Numbered from the stretch's first letter, positions 29,285-39,660 are shown. The stretch: DNA of 64,000 nt from Rhynchopus sp. YZ270_cl-10 (GCA_964035575.1 OZ037896.1:310001-374000); one strand, 5' to 3'. Translations and numbers: made by a program. Notes: generated from the sequence alone by a model not told the origin.

Positions 29285-30394
29285 TCACTCACTGTTGTGG
29301 GGGTGCAGAAGTTTTGTCTCAATACTTCTGAAGGAATGCGACAGAATGACACGCGAACACGGCGAGATCGCAAAAAACTCACCGTTATCTATCGGGATCA
29401 GACGAACACGGGACATGCTTGCCACATCATACTGGTGCAGCACAAAACAGGATCCGGCAGCAATACGAACAACGAAGTACTTCCCACAAGGCGTGAACTG
29501 TATGTTCATGATCATCCATCCCAAAGGCACATCAACGCTACCAATATCCGCACCACTCCAATCAAAGAGGTGCACTCCTTGAGATGATACCCCCACAGCA
29601 AAAGCAGAGGCAGACTGCGAAACAGCCACACACCCCGCTCCCGTCACACATGCCACATTGACACCTGTGTTGACATCCCACACACGTGTGGTATTCTCCG
29701 CTCTGGAAGAGGTGATCACCCACCCACCACAGTGCGACACCGACACTTTATCGCATCCCGTGTGCGAGAGAGAGCGGAGCAACGTCAGGTCTTCGTCATA
29801 CACAGAGACGCCGCCGTTGCCTTGGGAGACAACAACACTGCCACACGCGAACACCGAATTCGGGGACCCTTCGACTTTGCGGAGCACCTCCCCACCCGGA
29901 AGCGCAACCTCACAAAAGTGATACTTAGACTTCAGGTAGCAGCGTGTCTTGCACCGTGAGATGGTAGGCGGTCCTGCAGAAGTTTGAACTTTTGACAAGA
30001 ACAAAGGTTTGAAGGTTTCTGTGTCGAAGCCGCCAAGATATGTGGAGCTGTCAAACGTAGAACACAAATAGATGCAGAGCTTTCCACAGTGCGACAGCGA
30101 CAAACCGCTCACTGACCAAATATTCATTTCCTTCTCCATCTCGTACACACCAGGACACCGAATATCAGCACAGGGAAAGGCAAGCACAACCTGCACACCT
30201 GATTCGAACGCAGTGTCCTGCAGACGGCACGTCTCCTCCAGCACCTGCGTGCCGATGCGCATCTCGACAGACGCAGGCGAGACAGCAAGCGCCGTGCACG
30301 CAACCTCCTTTGCCGCTGCAACGTCCACATCGCACGGCACCTCCACTGTCGCAGACACGCCTGACTCTTCCAGCACAAAGGTCACATCCATCAT
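29285..30394 (-). CDS. Ubiquitin-like/beta-propeller paralogue, copy 5
   Basis: 369 aa from the ATG at 30394 (MMDV). The frame is open for 101 more codons upstream, but those match the non-coding 5' flank shared by all copies, so the internal start is chosen. Copy-specific loops: EMEKEMNIWSVSG, STFDSSTYLG, KSKYHFCEV, SSQGVHLFDWSGADIG, RIAAGSCFVLHQ. It carries VSPASVEMRIG where most copies have VLPASVEMRIG in the ubiquitin-like helix-to-strand turn. Confidence 0.85.
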   Translation of the reverse strand: MMDVTFVLEESGVSATVEVPCDVDVAAAKEVACTALAVSPASVEMRIGTQVLEETCRLQDTAFESGVQVVLAFPCADIRCPGVYEMEKEMNIWSVSGLSLSHCGKLCIYLCSTFDSSTYLGGFDTETFKPLFLSKVQTSAGPPTISRCKTRCYLKSKYHFCEVALPGGEVLRKVEGSPNSVFACGSVVVSQGNGGVSVYDEDLTLLRSLSHTGCDKVSVSHCGGWVITSSRAENTTRVWDVNTGVNVACVTGAGCVAVSQSASAFAVGVSSQGVHLFDWSGADIGSVDVPLGWMIMNIQFTPCGKYFVVRIAAGSCFVLHQYDVASMSRVRLIPIDNGEFFAISPCSRVILSHSFRSIETKLLHPHNSE

Positions 30395-30569
30395 TTTGTT
30401 TCCTTCGTGAGGCTCACGGGGAGTGTGATGAGGTGGGTGGGGTTCTGTTGAGCGTGTTTTAGCTTGAGGTGGAGTATGGCAAAAGTCTTTAAGAGGGAGA
30501 AATAACGGGTCAGGGGACGAAATGTTGGCAAGAAAGATTTCGGGTAAAAAAAAAGTAAATTTTTTGTGA

Positions 30570-30810
30570 GGTAAAGCCTCTGTATGTTCAGTCACCGAAT
30601 CAGGCTGGACATACGAGACAGAGCCACAGGGTGCACACCGTGTGAATAATTTGCAATACAAGTGAGTGCAATACGTATTCTTGATTTCTGTCCCCACACA
30701 ACATGGGTCGGGTGGTTGTCAGCAGTCGGGAAGTTGAATCACAAAAAAACAACAAAACATCTGCAGGTTTGCTCAACTGGTTACAACTGTTTCTAATGCG
30801 AGAAACAACC
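30570..30810 (+). repeat. Shared 3' flank of propeller genes, copy c
   Basis: Third copy of the flank at 19198-19426 and 27714-27938. It lies between copy 6 (whose 3' flank it is) and the 5' flank of copy 5, so neighbouring genes are packed with only about 400 bp between coding regions. Confidence 0.8.
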
Positions 30811-31920
30811 TCACGTACTCTTGTGGGGGTAAAGAAGGTTTGTCTCAATACTTCTGGAGGAATGCGACAGAACCACACGCGAACACGGCGAGATCGCAAA
30901 AAACTCATCGTTACCTATCGGGATCACACGCACACAGGACATGCTTGCCACATCATACTGGCGCAGCACAGAGAATACGCCTACATTCACACTAAGGACA
31001 AAGTACTTCCCACAAGGCGTGAACTGTATGTCCACAATTTCCCATTCCCTACGAACATCAACGCTGCCAAGACCAGCACCACTCAAATCATAGATGTGCA
31101 GTGCTTGAGATGATACCCCCACAGCAAAAGCAGAGGCAGACTGCGAAACAGCCACACACCCTGCTCGCATCACACATGCCACATCGACACCTGTGTTGAC
31201 ATCCCACACACGTGTGGTATTCTCCGCTCTGGAAGAGGTGATCACCCACCCACCACAGTGCGACACCGCCACACTAGTGCATCCCTTGTGCGAGAGAGAG
31301 CGGAGCAACGTCAGGTCTTCGTCATACACAGAGACGCCGTCGTGGCCTTGGGAGACAACAACACTGCCACACGCGAACACCGACTTCGAGGTCCCTTCGA
31401 CTTTGCGGAGCACCTCCCCACCCGGAAGCGCAACCTCACGGAAGTGACCCCCATACGGCAGGTAGCAGCGTGTCTTGCACCGTGAGATGGCAAGTGGTCC
31501 TGCAGAAGTTTGGACTTTTGATAAGAACAAAGGTTTGAAGGTTTCTGTGTCGAAGCCGCCAACAAATGATACAACGCGAGGCTTAGAGCACAAATAGATG
31601 CAGAGCTTTCCACAGTGCGACAGCGACAAACCGCGCAATGTCACACCGGCCACTTCCTTCTCCATCTCGTATTCATCAGGACACCGAATATCAGCACAGG
31701 GAAAGGCAAGCACAACCTGCACACCTGATTCGAACGCAGTGTCCTGCAGACGGCACGTCTCCTCCAGCACCTGCGTGCCGATGCGCATCTCGACAGACGC
31801 AGGCAAGACAGCAAGCGCCGTGCACGCAACCTCCTTTGCCGCTGCAACGTCCACATCGCACGGCACCTCCACTGTCGCAGACACGCCTGACTCTTCCAGC
31901 ACAAAGGTCACATCCATCAT
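30811..31920 (-). CDS. Ubiquitin-like/beta-propeller paralogue, copy 6
   Basis: 369 aa, same architecture. Copy-specific loops: EMEKEVAGVTLRG, SKPRVVSFVG, PYGGHFREV, SSQALHIYDLSGAGLG, SVNVGVFSVLRQ. It ends YPHKST rather than PHNSE through two substitutions near the stop. It shares the DLSGAGLG blade with copies 1 and 8 but the SSQ loop and the LRQYDVAS segment with others, an example of mosaic composition. Confidence 0.85.
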   Translation of the reverse strand: MMDVTFVLEESGVSATVEVPCDVDVAAAKEVACTALAVLPASVEMRIGTQVLEETCRLQDTAFESGVQVVLAFPCADIRCPDEYEMEKEVAGVTLRGLSLSHCGKLCIYLCSKPRVVSFVGGFDTETFKPLFLSKVQTSAGPLAISRCKTRCYLPYGGHFREVALPGGEVLRKVEGTSKSVFACGSVVVSQGHDGVSVYDEDLTLLRSLSHKGCTSVAVSHCGGWVITSSRAENTTRVWDVNTGVDVACVMRAGCVAVSQSASAFAVGVSSQALHIYDLSGAGLGSVDVRREWEIVDIQFTPCGKYFVLSVNVGVFSVLRQYDVASMSCVRVIPIGNDEFFAISPCSRVVLSHSSRSIETNLLYPHKST

Positions 31921-32735
31921 TTTGTTTCTTTCGTGAGGCTATCGGGGGTGTGATGAGGTGGGTGGGGTTCTGTTTCGTGTGTGTTGTGATGTCGAAAAAG
32001 AGAAGTTGGGGAAGACAACCAGCACACCCAGCTTGTTCATTTGTGCGACACACTGGGGAATGTAGAGGAGGTGGGATGCTCAACATCTCACCATCTTCGT
32101 GTCGACCCAAATTCAATTATCACCTTTACAGAGGCAGCAAGGGATGAGTACCAACGAGGTGAATGCTCGTGAGGAGCTCGTAGCTAGGCGTACCTAATCG
32201 TAGACGGAGTGCAGATCTCCCCTGCAGACGCCTCAGACAGGAAGAACTGTCTGACCATTGCAAGCCGAGAAGAAAGTGAAGTTGATAGTGCAAACGAAGA
32301 AAAGCAAGGTGCGGGTGGATTGGCTTTTTGTGTATACTTTGGAGCGGTTTTCCTTTTGTGTGCGTTCCTTATAGCCTTTACTCTGTGTTAAAATGCTAGG
32401 ATAGGTTATTATGAAAGTGAACGACACAGAAACCATGAAGCAAATGCACACACGCCGCAACGGATACAGGAACAACACACCACACCTCTTCTTTCTTTGA
32501 AATCATACGTTTTGCTTCCCCCTCGCTGCTCCTATAGGACAGTCTCCTGTTCTTTATTTTTGCGCTATCTCTTGTTTTGAAGAGAAATTTTCAACCCTCC
32601 TCACAGCTTCTCCCCAATTTCTCTCAACGAGGAGGTCGATGTCCTTTGTGGACGTGACGGAGGAGTTGAAGATCGGGCGGAAGAAGTTCGGGAGGTCGCC
32701 TTGCGGCTGGTAGTTGACGTACACGATTGCCCTCC
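31921..32735. other. Spacer with duplicated fragments and a gene remnant
   Basis: Conserved 5' flank of copy 6 (31921-31990), a partial GAAGTTGA-family element at 32276-32296, the partner of the 15733-15830 block at 32405-32510, and a remnant of an unidentified coding sequence from 32587. Confidence 0.6.
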
Positions 32736-32745
32736 TCACAGAGGC
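32587..32745 (-). pseudogene. Remnant of an unidentified coding sequence
   Basis: The minus strand encodes the peptide VYVNYQPQGDLPNFFRP followed by KDIDLLVER. Related DNA occurs at 43425-43605 and, shorter, at 16395-16480, each time just downstream of a propeller gene. No complete parent gene is in the window and I do not recognise the family. Confidence 0.5.
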
Positions 32746-33881
32746 TGCGGCGGATGCTGTAACTGTTTCGTGATGTCAGAAACAACCTCACTGTTGTGGG
32801 GGTGCAGATGTCTTGTCTTAATACTGTCTCGGTAGGACTTTGAGAACAGAACCACACGCGAACACGGCGAGATCTCAAAACACGCATTGCCGCCTGGGAT
32901 CACACGCACACAGGACATGCTTGAAACATCATACTGGTGCAGACTACAGTCACCGCCTGTGCAGACGAAGTACTTCCCACAAGGCGTGAACTGTATCCTC
33001 AGTCTGTTCCATCCCACAGGCACATCAACGCTACCAATATCCGCACCACTCCAATCATAGAGGTGTACGATTCCATCTGAGCCCATAGCAAAAGCAGAGG
33101 CAGACTGCGAAACAGCCACACACCCTGCTCCCGTCACACATGCCACATTGACACCTGTGTTGACATCCCACACACATGTGGTATTCTCCGCTGTGGAAGA
33201 GGTGATCACCCACCCACCACAGTGCGACACCGCCATTTTCTCGCTCCCCGTGTGCGAGAGAGAGCGGAGCAACGTCAGGTCTTCGTCATACACAGAGACG
33301 CCGTCTTCACCTTGGGAGACAACAACACTGCCACACGCGAACACCGACTTCGAGGTTCCTTCGACTCTGCGGAGCACCTCCCCACCCGGAAGTGCAATCT
33401 TAAGAAAGTGATTCCCACACGACACGTAGCAGCGTGTCTTGCATCGTGAGATGGCCGGACTGCTTATCATGAACGGAACATCTACTTTGGACAAGAACAA
33501 AGGTTTGAAGGTTTCTGTGTCAAAGCAGCCAATACGTCTATTATGAATATTGCAGCACCAATAGATGCAGAGCTTTCCACACTGCGACAGCGAAAAACGT
33601 CGCAATTTCAAACCGACTCCGGTCACCACCTGGTATTCATCAGGACACCGAATATCAGTATAGCGAAAGGCAAGCACAACCTGCACACCTGATTCAAACG
33701 CAGTGTCCTGCAGACGGCACGTCTCCTCCAGCACCTGCGTGCCGATGCGCATCTCGACAGACGCAGGCAAGACAGCAAGCGCCGTGCACGCAACCTCCTT
33801 TGCCGCTGCAACGTCCACATCGCACGGCACCTCCACTGTCGCAGACACGCCTGACTCTTCCAGCACAAAGGTCACATCCAT
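32736..33881 (-). CDS. Ubiquitin-like/beta-propeller paralogue, copy 7 (extended C-terminus)
   Basis: 381 aa. The first of the family's paired ATGs is changed, so translation starts at the second (MDVTF). Copy-specific loops: QVVTGVGLKLRR, CNIHNRRIG, SCGNHFLKI, SDGIVHLYDWSGADIG, CTGGDCSLHQ. The family stop is lost: one of two ACTC repeats near 32790 is missing, so LHPHNSE runs on for 17 residues into the remnant DNA downstream. The last blade also has KSYRDSIKTRHL. Ubiquitin-like domain and scaffold are intact. Confidence 0.82.
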   Translation of the reverse strand: MDVTFVLEESGVSATVEVPCDVDVAAAKEVACTALAVLPASVEMRIGTQVLEETCRLQDTAFESGVQVVLAFRYTDIRCPDEYQVVTGVGLKLRRFSLSQCGKLCIYWCCNIHNRRIGCFDTETFKPLFLSKVDVPFMISSPAISRCKTRCYVSCGNHFLKIALPGGEVLRRVEGTSKSVFACGSVVVSQGEDGVSVYDEDLTLLRSLSHTGSEKMAVSHCGGWVITSSTAENTTCVWDVNTGVNVACVTGAGCVAVSQSASAFAMGSDGIVHLYDWSGADIGSVDVPVGWNRLRIQFTPCGKYFVCTGGDCSLHQYDVSSMSCVRVIPGGNACFEISPCSRVVLFSKSYRDSIKTRHLHPHNSEVVSDITKQLQHPPQPL

Positions 33882-34193
33882 CTTTTTGATTCCTTCGTGA
33901 AGCTAACGGGGAGTGTGATGAGGTGGGTGGGGTTCTGTTGAGCGTGTTTTGTGGTGCGAAAAAAGAGAAGTGGAAGCGACTTTTCTCGGACACGGACCAA
34001 CTCTCACACCTCGTCACGACACATCAAAGCAGTACTGAAAGAAAAAAAAAACCATCGACGACGAGAACTGTCGGAGTTCCTTTTTTCATTTTTTTTTCAT
34101 TTGAATGTAACTCAAACAGGAAGCCGTAAAACGGCCCCCCATTTTGGAAGCAAAGCAAGCATTATACGTTGTGAACAGATGCAAAAAAAAAGT
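33882..34193. other. Conserved 5' flank of copy 7 and spacer
   Basis: The family 5' flank (GGTGGGTGGGGTTCTG) is followed by a block at about 33980-34160 (GACACGGA.CAACTCTCACAC, AACAGGAAGCCGTAAAACGG) that recurs at about 37515-37710 upstream of the GH3 gene. Confidence 0.6.
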
Positions 34194-34245
34194 ATTTCAA
34201 CATATGCAATCAAATCAAAAAATTGATAGCATATGTTGATTGGAA
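34194..34245 (+). repeat. Stem-loop repeat with ATATGC arms (copy 1)
   Basis: CAACATATGCAATCAA pairs with TTGATAGCATATGTTG across a 9-nt loop, with one bulge. The same hairpin, followed by the same AAAACAAAAACAAAAACAA tail, occurs at 39850-39915. Confidence 0.75.
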
Positions 34246-34259
34246 AACAAAAACAAAAA

Positions 34260-34850
34260 CAAATAGTTGAAAGTGCGCACGCCAGTGTCGACGTAGGCAC
34301 CAGATATCTCTGCGAAAAAAGAAAAACAAAAAGGGTGAAGTTGATAGTGCAAATGCCTCTGGGACGCAAGGCACTGCACACTCCGCGGGTGACGAGAAGA
34401 GAAGAACAAAGAAAAAACAAAAGCGATGAAATGAGGCAGTCTTCCCCACCCAAAGGGTGGAGTGCACAGGGTATGGTATGATGTTGCCATGAAGACAAAA
34501 CACATAATCAAAAGAACATCAAAAAAAACCCTGTTTGCAAAGTGGAAGAGAAAAAATGTATAACGTTGGGAATGATGATAAAGATAAGGCCTTACAGACG
34601 TAAAGCCGCCTTCAAAAAAAAAGAATATCAGACCAAACTGAAAGAGCAGGTGGGGGAAGTGAGGTTGCTGCTATGCTGCTATGCTGCTATGCTGCTATGC
34701 TGCTATGCTGCTATGCTGCTATGCTGCTATGCTGCTATGCTGCTATGCTGCTATGCTGCTATGCTGCTATGCTGCTATGCTGCTATGCTGCTATGCTGCT
34801 ATGCTGCTATGCTGCTATGCTGCTATGCTGTTGAACTCTTCTTTAAATCC
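34260..34850 (+). repeat. Segmental duplication containing an 8-bp satellite (partner 42915-43335)
   Basis: Matches 42915-43335 over about 420 bp apart from the satellite. It includes GAAGTTGA-family elements at 34264-34305 and 34335-34389. The satellite at 34667-34826 is 20 exact units of GCTGCTAT; the partner has two. Confidence 0.85.
34667..34826 (+). repeat. 8-bp satellite, 20 units of GCTGCTAT
   Basis: 160 bp of perfect 8-bp repeats. It is a young expansion relative to the two-unit partner at 43305-43320. Confidence 0.95.
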
Positions 34851-35018
34851 TCCCACCTTGCATCATTCTTCTACAGCACTGCGCACCTTGGGGAGATCCT
34901 CCTCCGGACGCGTTTGGGGGGTATTTGTGGTATTGGAACCATCAAAAAAACGAAACAGCGTGCCAACGAAGTCTTTCTCAAGGGCAGCACAATATATAAA
35001 AAAAAGGGGGGTGCCTGC

Positions 35019-37358
35019 TCAGATCTTGTATGTGAAGGTGCAAGTGTTGACACCGTCGAAGAAGTCGAGGTAGTGCGTGCCAGGGTACAGGGTGCGCACA
35101 CCATTAGCGTTCACAATCTTCAGGCTCTCGTCCAGCGACTCGTAGCGCTGCCCCGTCAGCGTCAGGAGCTGCGATGCGCCAGGTGCAAGCGCCACCTTGT
35201 CAAAGCCGATCAGTGTCTTCAATGGCACAGGGTGCTTGCCCCCGACAGCCGCACGCACGTCGTCGCCAGGTCTGTGGAACAGCATCACCACAGCGTCACC
35301 TGCACGGGCACCTGTGTTCTTCACCACCACGTTGTTCGCAGTGCACTCAGACACAGAGAACGTTGTGTAGCTGAGACCGTGTCCGAACGCGAACTCAGGC
35401 TCCTCCGCCAGGTACTTGTAGGTGCGCCCAGGTGCACGCGACATGTTGAAGCTGTTCATGTCCAGTCTGTACACAGTCTCTGCCTTCATCTGTGTGTAGG
35501 GCAGACGGCCCCACGAGTTGCTCTTCCCAAACAGGTTGATGTACATCGCCTCAGCACCACGGTACGCAGGGTAGAACGCGTCCACAATTGCATCAGACTT
35601 TGTCAGCACGTTCTTCCCAAGAGACACAGCACCTCCGTTCACAAGCACCACAATCACGCGTGGCTTGTTTGGCAGCATCAGAATCTTGTCCAGAAGCTCT
35701 CCCTGAAGGCCGGGCAGGGTCACATTGCTGCGGTCAATACCTTCGTGTTCGACACTCTGGTCCAGCCCACCGAAGTAAATGACGACATCAGACTCAGAGC
35801 CAGCCTGCAGTGCTGCAGCCATGCGGGAGGTGTCGGTGGAGCTGATGTCCACACCCTCCTCCACAACAAGCGAAGACACGTAGCCACCCTGCTCCTTCCC
35901 AATCAGCTCAGTGAACTTCTCCTCCACGGTCTCCACGCAGTTGAAAGTGTTGTCGAAACACGTCTGGTCGCCGTGGTAGCCAGAGAACAGTCCTCCCCTC
36001 GACACTGTGTGGGGTCCAAGCAGAGCAAGCTTGATCGGCTTCTTCGTGTTCTCCATCGACAGCGGAAGCACAGAGTTGTTGTTCTTCAGCAGCACCATCG
36101 ACTGGATGGCAGAGTCGAGGTTCACCTTCGAGTGTGCTGTCGAGTTCACAACCTCCTTCCCGATCTTTGTGTACGGCTGGTCAGCAAGGTCGTCGAACTG
36201 GCCAGTCTTGAAGCGCACAGCAAGGATGCGCGACAGGGCCAGATCCACTGCAGGCTGCACAGTGCTTCTCTTCTGCGACAGCAACTGCTCCAGAAGTCCT
36301 TTCCCGCCAAGCTCCTTTGGTGACCAGTATTGGTCTCCAAGCTCAAGGTCAGCTCCTCCGAACAGTGTGTCAGATGCAGCCTCAATCTCGGTCTTTGCGT
36401 ACTTGTTGTTATGAACCATGTGGTCCACAGCACCACAGTCGGTGCCCACAACAGCGTCAGGACGGTGGAAGGAGTCACGCAGAACGTCGTTCAGAAGGTA
36501 GTTGCTGGCGCATGCAGGCACTCCGTTCGGGGCAGCGTACGAACACATGACACCGGTTGCGTTTCCTCCGTTCACGTCCATCCCACGCTCGTACTGGGGC
36601 AGGAAGGTCTCCCACAGGTCGTGTGCCGAGATCTCAGGTGCAAAGCCTTCGCGGTTCGCCTCCACAGAGTAGGCAGTGAAGTGCTTCAGCGACATGGCCA
36701 CCTTTGTGTAGCGGGGGTCGGACCCTGCCTGTCCGCCACGGAGGTAGTGGTGGGCGTACTCACCCGCAAGGAAGGGGTCCTCAGACGGCACCTCGGAGTT
36801 CCTTCCCCAGCGCGGGTCACGCATGATGTTGATGTTCGGGCCGTACCCTGTCAGGCCGATCAGAGCAGACTTCTGGTCGTCGGTGCCTCTTGGCTGACGG
36901 ATGTTGTTGAGCGCACGGAACTCATCGGACAGGGTCTCTCCCTTGATTCTCCACATTGTGGTGTTGAAAGCTGCACCAAGCCCAGTTGGCCCGGGGAACT
37001 GCGTTGCGCACTGGTCCTCTGCAAGGCACATTGACGCCACAGCTGTGTTCATCTCCACAAGGTGGAGGTACGCAGGCACTCCGAAGCGTGGCAGGCCTCC
37101 GTCCATGAAGGAGCACGACCCGACGTGGTGGGTGGTATCAGGGGCCATCATGCGCACCTTCTCCGCGTCCGTGAGTCTCGACACAAGGTCGTTGATACGC
37201 GAGTGTATCGGAAGGGACGAGTCGCAGAAAGGGAAGCCTGCACTGATGTTGTAGCACCCCCACACGTGCCCGGAAGGGAACGTGGTTGGGATTGCACGAC
37301 GTTCACCCGACGCACTGACTGCCGCCAGCAGCAGCAGCAGCGAAGACTTGAAGGCCAT
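35019..37358 (-). CDS. Secreted GH3 family beta-xylosidase / beta-glucosidase
   Basis: 779 aa from the ATG at 37358; the signal peptide (SLLLLLAAVSASG) begins there, and 35 upstream in-frame codons are leader. N-terminal (beta/alpha)8 domain with MRDPRWGRNSEVPSEDP and KHFTAYSVE, both typical of plant and fungal GH3 xylosidases; catalytic nucleophile D307 in VVGTDCGAV. The second domain holds GLDQSVEHEGIDR..LPGLQ, where the Glu before GxDR is the expected acid/base. The fibronectin-III-like C-terminus has FAFGHGLSYTTF. Family members hydrolyse beta-1,4-xylose, arabinose or glucose ends of plant or algal polysaccharide; I favour xylosidase from the EHEGIDR form. Upstream TTTCACCCCACACCACAG ends 22 nt before the ATG. 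Confidence 0.95.
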   Translation of the reverse strand: MAFKSSLLLLLAAVSASGERRAIPTTFPSGHVWGCYNISAGFPFCDSSLPIHSRINDLVSRLTDAEKVRMMAPDTTHHVGSCSFMDGGLPRFGVPAYLHLVEMNTAVASMCLAEDQCATQFPGPTGLGAAFNTTMWRIKGETLSDEFRALNNIRQPRGTDDQKSALIGLTGYGPNINIMRDPRWGRNSEVPSEDPFLAGEYAHHYLRGGQAGSDPRYTKVAMSLKHFTAYSVEANREGFAPEISAHDLWETFLPQYERGMDVNGGNATGVMCSYAAPNGVPACASNYLLNDVLRDSFHRPDAVVGTDCGAVDHMVHNNKYAKTEIEAASDTLFGGADLELGDQYWSPKELGGKGLLEQLLSQKRSTVQPAVDLALSRILAVRFKTGQFDDLADQPYTKIGKEVVNSTAHSKVNLDSAIQSMVLLKNNNSVLPLSMENTKKPIKLALLGPHTVSRGGLFSGYHGDQTCFDNTFNCVETVEEKFTELIGKEQGGYVSSLVVEEGVDISSTDTSRMAAALQAGSESDVVIYFGGLDQSVEHEGIDRSNVTLPGLQGELLDKILMLPNKPRVIVVLVNGGAVSLGKNVLTKSDAIVDAFYPAYRGAEAMYINLFGKSNSWGRLPYTQMKAETVYRLDMNSFNMSRAPGRTYKYLAEEPEFAFGHGLSYTTFSVSECTANNVVVKNTGARAGDAVVMLFHRPGDDVRAAVGGKHPVPLKTLIGFDKVALAPGASQLLTLTGQRYESLDESLKIVNANGVRTLYPGTHYLDFFDGVNTCTFTYKI

Positions 37359-38068
37359 GGTTTTTTTTGCTAACTTTTCCTGTGGTGTGGGGTGAAAGGG
37401 AAAGAAGGGAAACAAGACATCTTGCAGCAGAAAACCCCATGCACACACGGCTCGACCAACCATGCCACTGCCAAGGATCTGGCATGCGCGACTAGCAGGC
37501 CTCAGCTGTCACTACATTGAAGCGACTTCTCCGACACGGAGCAACTCTCACACCTCGTCACGACATCAAAGCAGTACTGAAAGAAACAAAAACTATCAAC
37601 GACGAGAACTGTCGGAATTCCTTTTTTCTTCTTCATTTGAATTTTTACTCGAACAGGAAGCCGTAAAACGGTCCTCCAATTTTGGAAGCAAAGCAAGCGT
37701 TATACGTTTGTGAACAGCAGTGATGTATATAGGTATCTGTATGTGGGACCAAATCCCACAAAAAACCGAAAAAAAAAAAAAAAAACTATAGACAGGGTTC
37801 TATACAGCATTCCGCCCACGAGGGGCTGGCTCGGTCAGAATCGGTTTGACTCGGTCAGCCCAAAAAAAAAAAAATTCCCCCCTCCACAGGGAATTATATA
37901 GGTTTTGGGGTTTTTCGCTGAAACTCGGTCGAGCCCGGTCCCCAACCCAGCTCAAGTTGGGGGCCTCCGGCGGAATGTGAGAATTCCTCGGTTATCCAAC
38001 TGCGGAGTTCGGCACTTCATTGAAGCAATTCGTGCACCAGGCACAAGTGGTACACGAATTGTCTGCAG
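37359..38068. other. Spacer, start of a gene-free repeat-rich block
   Basis: Holds the block shared with 33980-34160 and several GACTCGGTCAG-type words (37826-37860). No gene. Confidence 0.5.
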
Positions 38069-38320
38069 CCTCAGTACATTTATAACAAAGAAAGGGCGGT
38101 CACGGCACCCAAAGCGAAGCCACGGTGCGCAACATTTCTAAAAATCGCGCTTAAATTTGCACATTTTTACTGCAAAAGTATATCATGGGAAGGGTGGGTT
38201 GCAATCTTGCGCCGCAGGCGCACGGTACGCTACTTTTATTATTTCGCCATGTTGCATGCTTCCTTTTCCTTCGGCGTTTGACCAATTGAGTCGCGTTTTG
38301 GCTGTGACGGGGTCACTTTG
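38069..38320 (+). repeat. Dispersed repeat family A, copy 2
   Basis: Starts CTCAGTACATTTATAACAA, then the AGCGAAGC hairpin with CACGGTGCGCAAC at 38113, CGCCGCAGGCG with CACGGTACGCTAC at 38209-38234, and a tail CATGCTTCCTTTTCCTTCGG ending in GGGGTCACTTTG. The same order is seen in the copy at 39152-39517. Confidence 0.8.
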
Positions 38321-38433
38321 TTCATGAGGCCAGTTCTGGTCACTCTCAGAGGCTTGTGTGAGGTACCAAAATTTCCACCCCAAGATTTGGAAAAAAATCT
38401 GAGATTTATAAAAAAAAAAAAAAAAAAAAACGG

Positions 38434-38462
38434 CTGACCGAGTCAACGTCTGACTCGGTCAG
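38434..38462. repeat. Perfect 12-bp-arm hairpin
   Basis: CTGACCGAGTCA, five-base loop, then its exact complement TGACTCGGTCAG. It directly follows a 20-A run. Confidence 0.9.
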
Positions 38463-38654
38463 ACCGACCGAGTGACCGGACCTGTATAGAACCCTGTATA
38501 GAATTTCGGGATTTTTTGCAATTTTTACCTTACCTTACAGGGCTCTAAGAGGGGTCCCGAAGGGACTACAGAGCAACGCGACCCCACCATGAAGAGCACG
38601 GTCGTCAAGAAGCCTAAAAAACGAGTCGGGATTCCGCAAAAAGGGGTTCTTTGA

Positions 38655-38698
38655 GTGACTCGTGGTGTAAAAAGCTAGCTTTTTACACCACGAGTCAC
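38655..38698. repeat. 44-bp perfect palindrome without spacer
   Basis: Two 22-bp arms meet at AGCT|AGCT with no spacer; the arms begin GTGACTCGTGGTG and end CACCACGAGTCAC. Every position pairs. Confidence 0.95.
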
Positions 38699-39151
38699 CG
38701 TACCATGAATTTTTTTCGCCTGCGGCGCCATTTTATCTTATTTTTTTTGCTCCGCAAAAAAAACTACAGCTCCCAATGTCTTCCTTTGTCAGCAGTGCTG
38801 AATTTTTGGGCAAAAAAACAAGCTGACCCCGATCTTGAAATCTGGATTCCTGGATAGGACACTAGTTTTCCACACACAAAAACAATGACTGCCTCACACA
38901 AAACCACCGTTTTGGTGGGTGCTGGCTATATAAAACCCTGCACACAACCACGCGAAAAACCAAAAAAGGGGGGTTTCCCCAGGGTTCTAGGTCCAAATAA
39001 AAAAAACGGAAACGGAAAAGGTGCTGCAAAAAAAAAATTCTGCGCGCGGAAAATGTACCACCCCACAACAGCCTCAAAAAATGATTACTCCAACGACAAC
39101 GATGCTACCCATCCAAGAATGGGTGGCACGAAAGAATCGTGCGCTTATCAG

Positions 39152-39517
39152 TAACCTCAGTACATTTACAAAAAGAAACGACGCTCATGGCACCCAAAGG
39201 TTCGTGGCGAAGCCACGGTACGCAACATTTCTAAAATGTTGGCATAAAATAGCACTTTGGTTGGTAATTATCGTCATTTTCCGTAAATTTTGCTTCCGTA
39301 TTTTGCTAAAACGAAAGTTTCTGGCGAAGCCACGGTACGCAACATTTCAAAAAAAATCACTTAAAATTGCACATTTTTACTGACAAACTATGTCATGGGA
39401 AAGGGTGAGTTGCAATCTTGCGCCGCAGGCGCACGGTACGCTACTTTTTTGCTTTCGCTTCGCTGCATGCTTCCTTTTACTTCGGCGTTTGACCACTTGA
39501 GTCGAGTTCTCCCACGG
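39152..39517 (+). repeat. Dispersed repeat family A, copy 3 with internal duplication
   Basis: Left hairpin TGGCGAAGCCACGGTACGC occurs twice (39205 and 39322); right hairpin CGCCGCAGGCGCACGGTACG is at 39420-39440. The tail GCATGCTTCCTTTTACTTC matches the 38069-38320 copy. Confidence 0.8.
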
Positions 39518-39660
39518 TGTGCCCTTGAGCCCCCTCGGGTTTCGCGAGCGCTTTCCTTCTGAATGCGAGCATTTTTGTATGGGAAATTGAGATTTTGGGT
39601 AGCAAAAAATTCTGTTGTGAGCTGAGTGTAGGAGAGACCCCCGTTACTGGGATTTTTTTC

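Noticed and set aside
34542-36323. 593-codon plus-strand ORF
   Set aside because: Its start is the 8-bp satellite (LLCCYAAM repeats) and the rest is the antisense of the GH3 gene.
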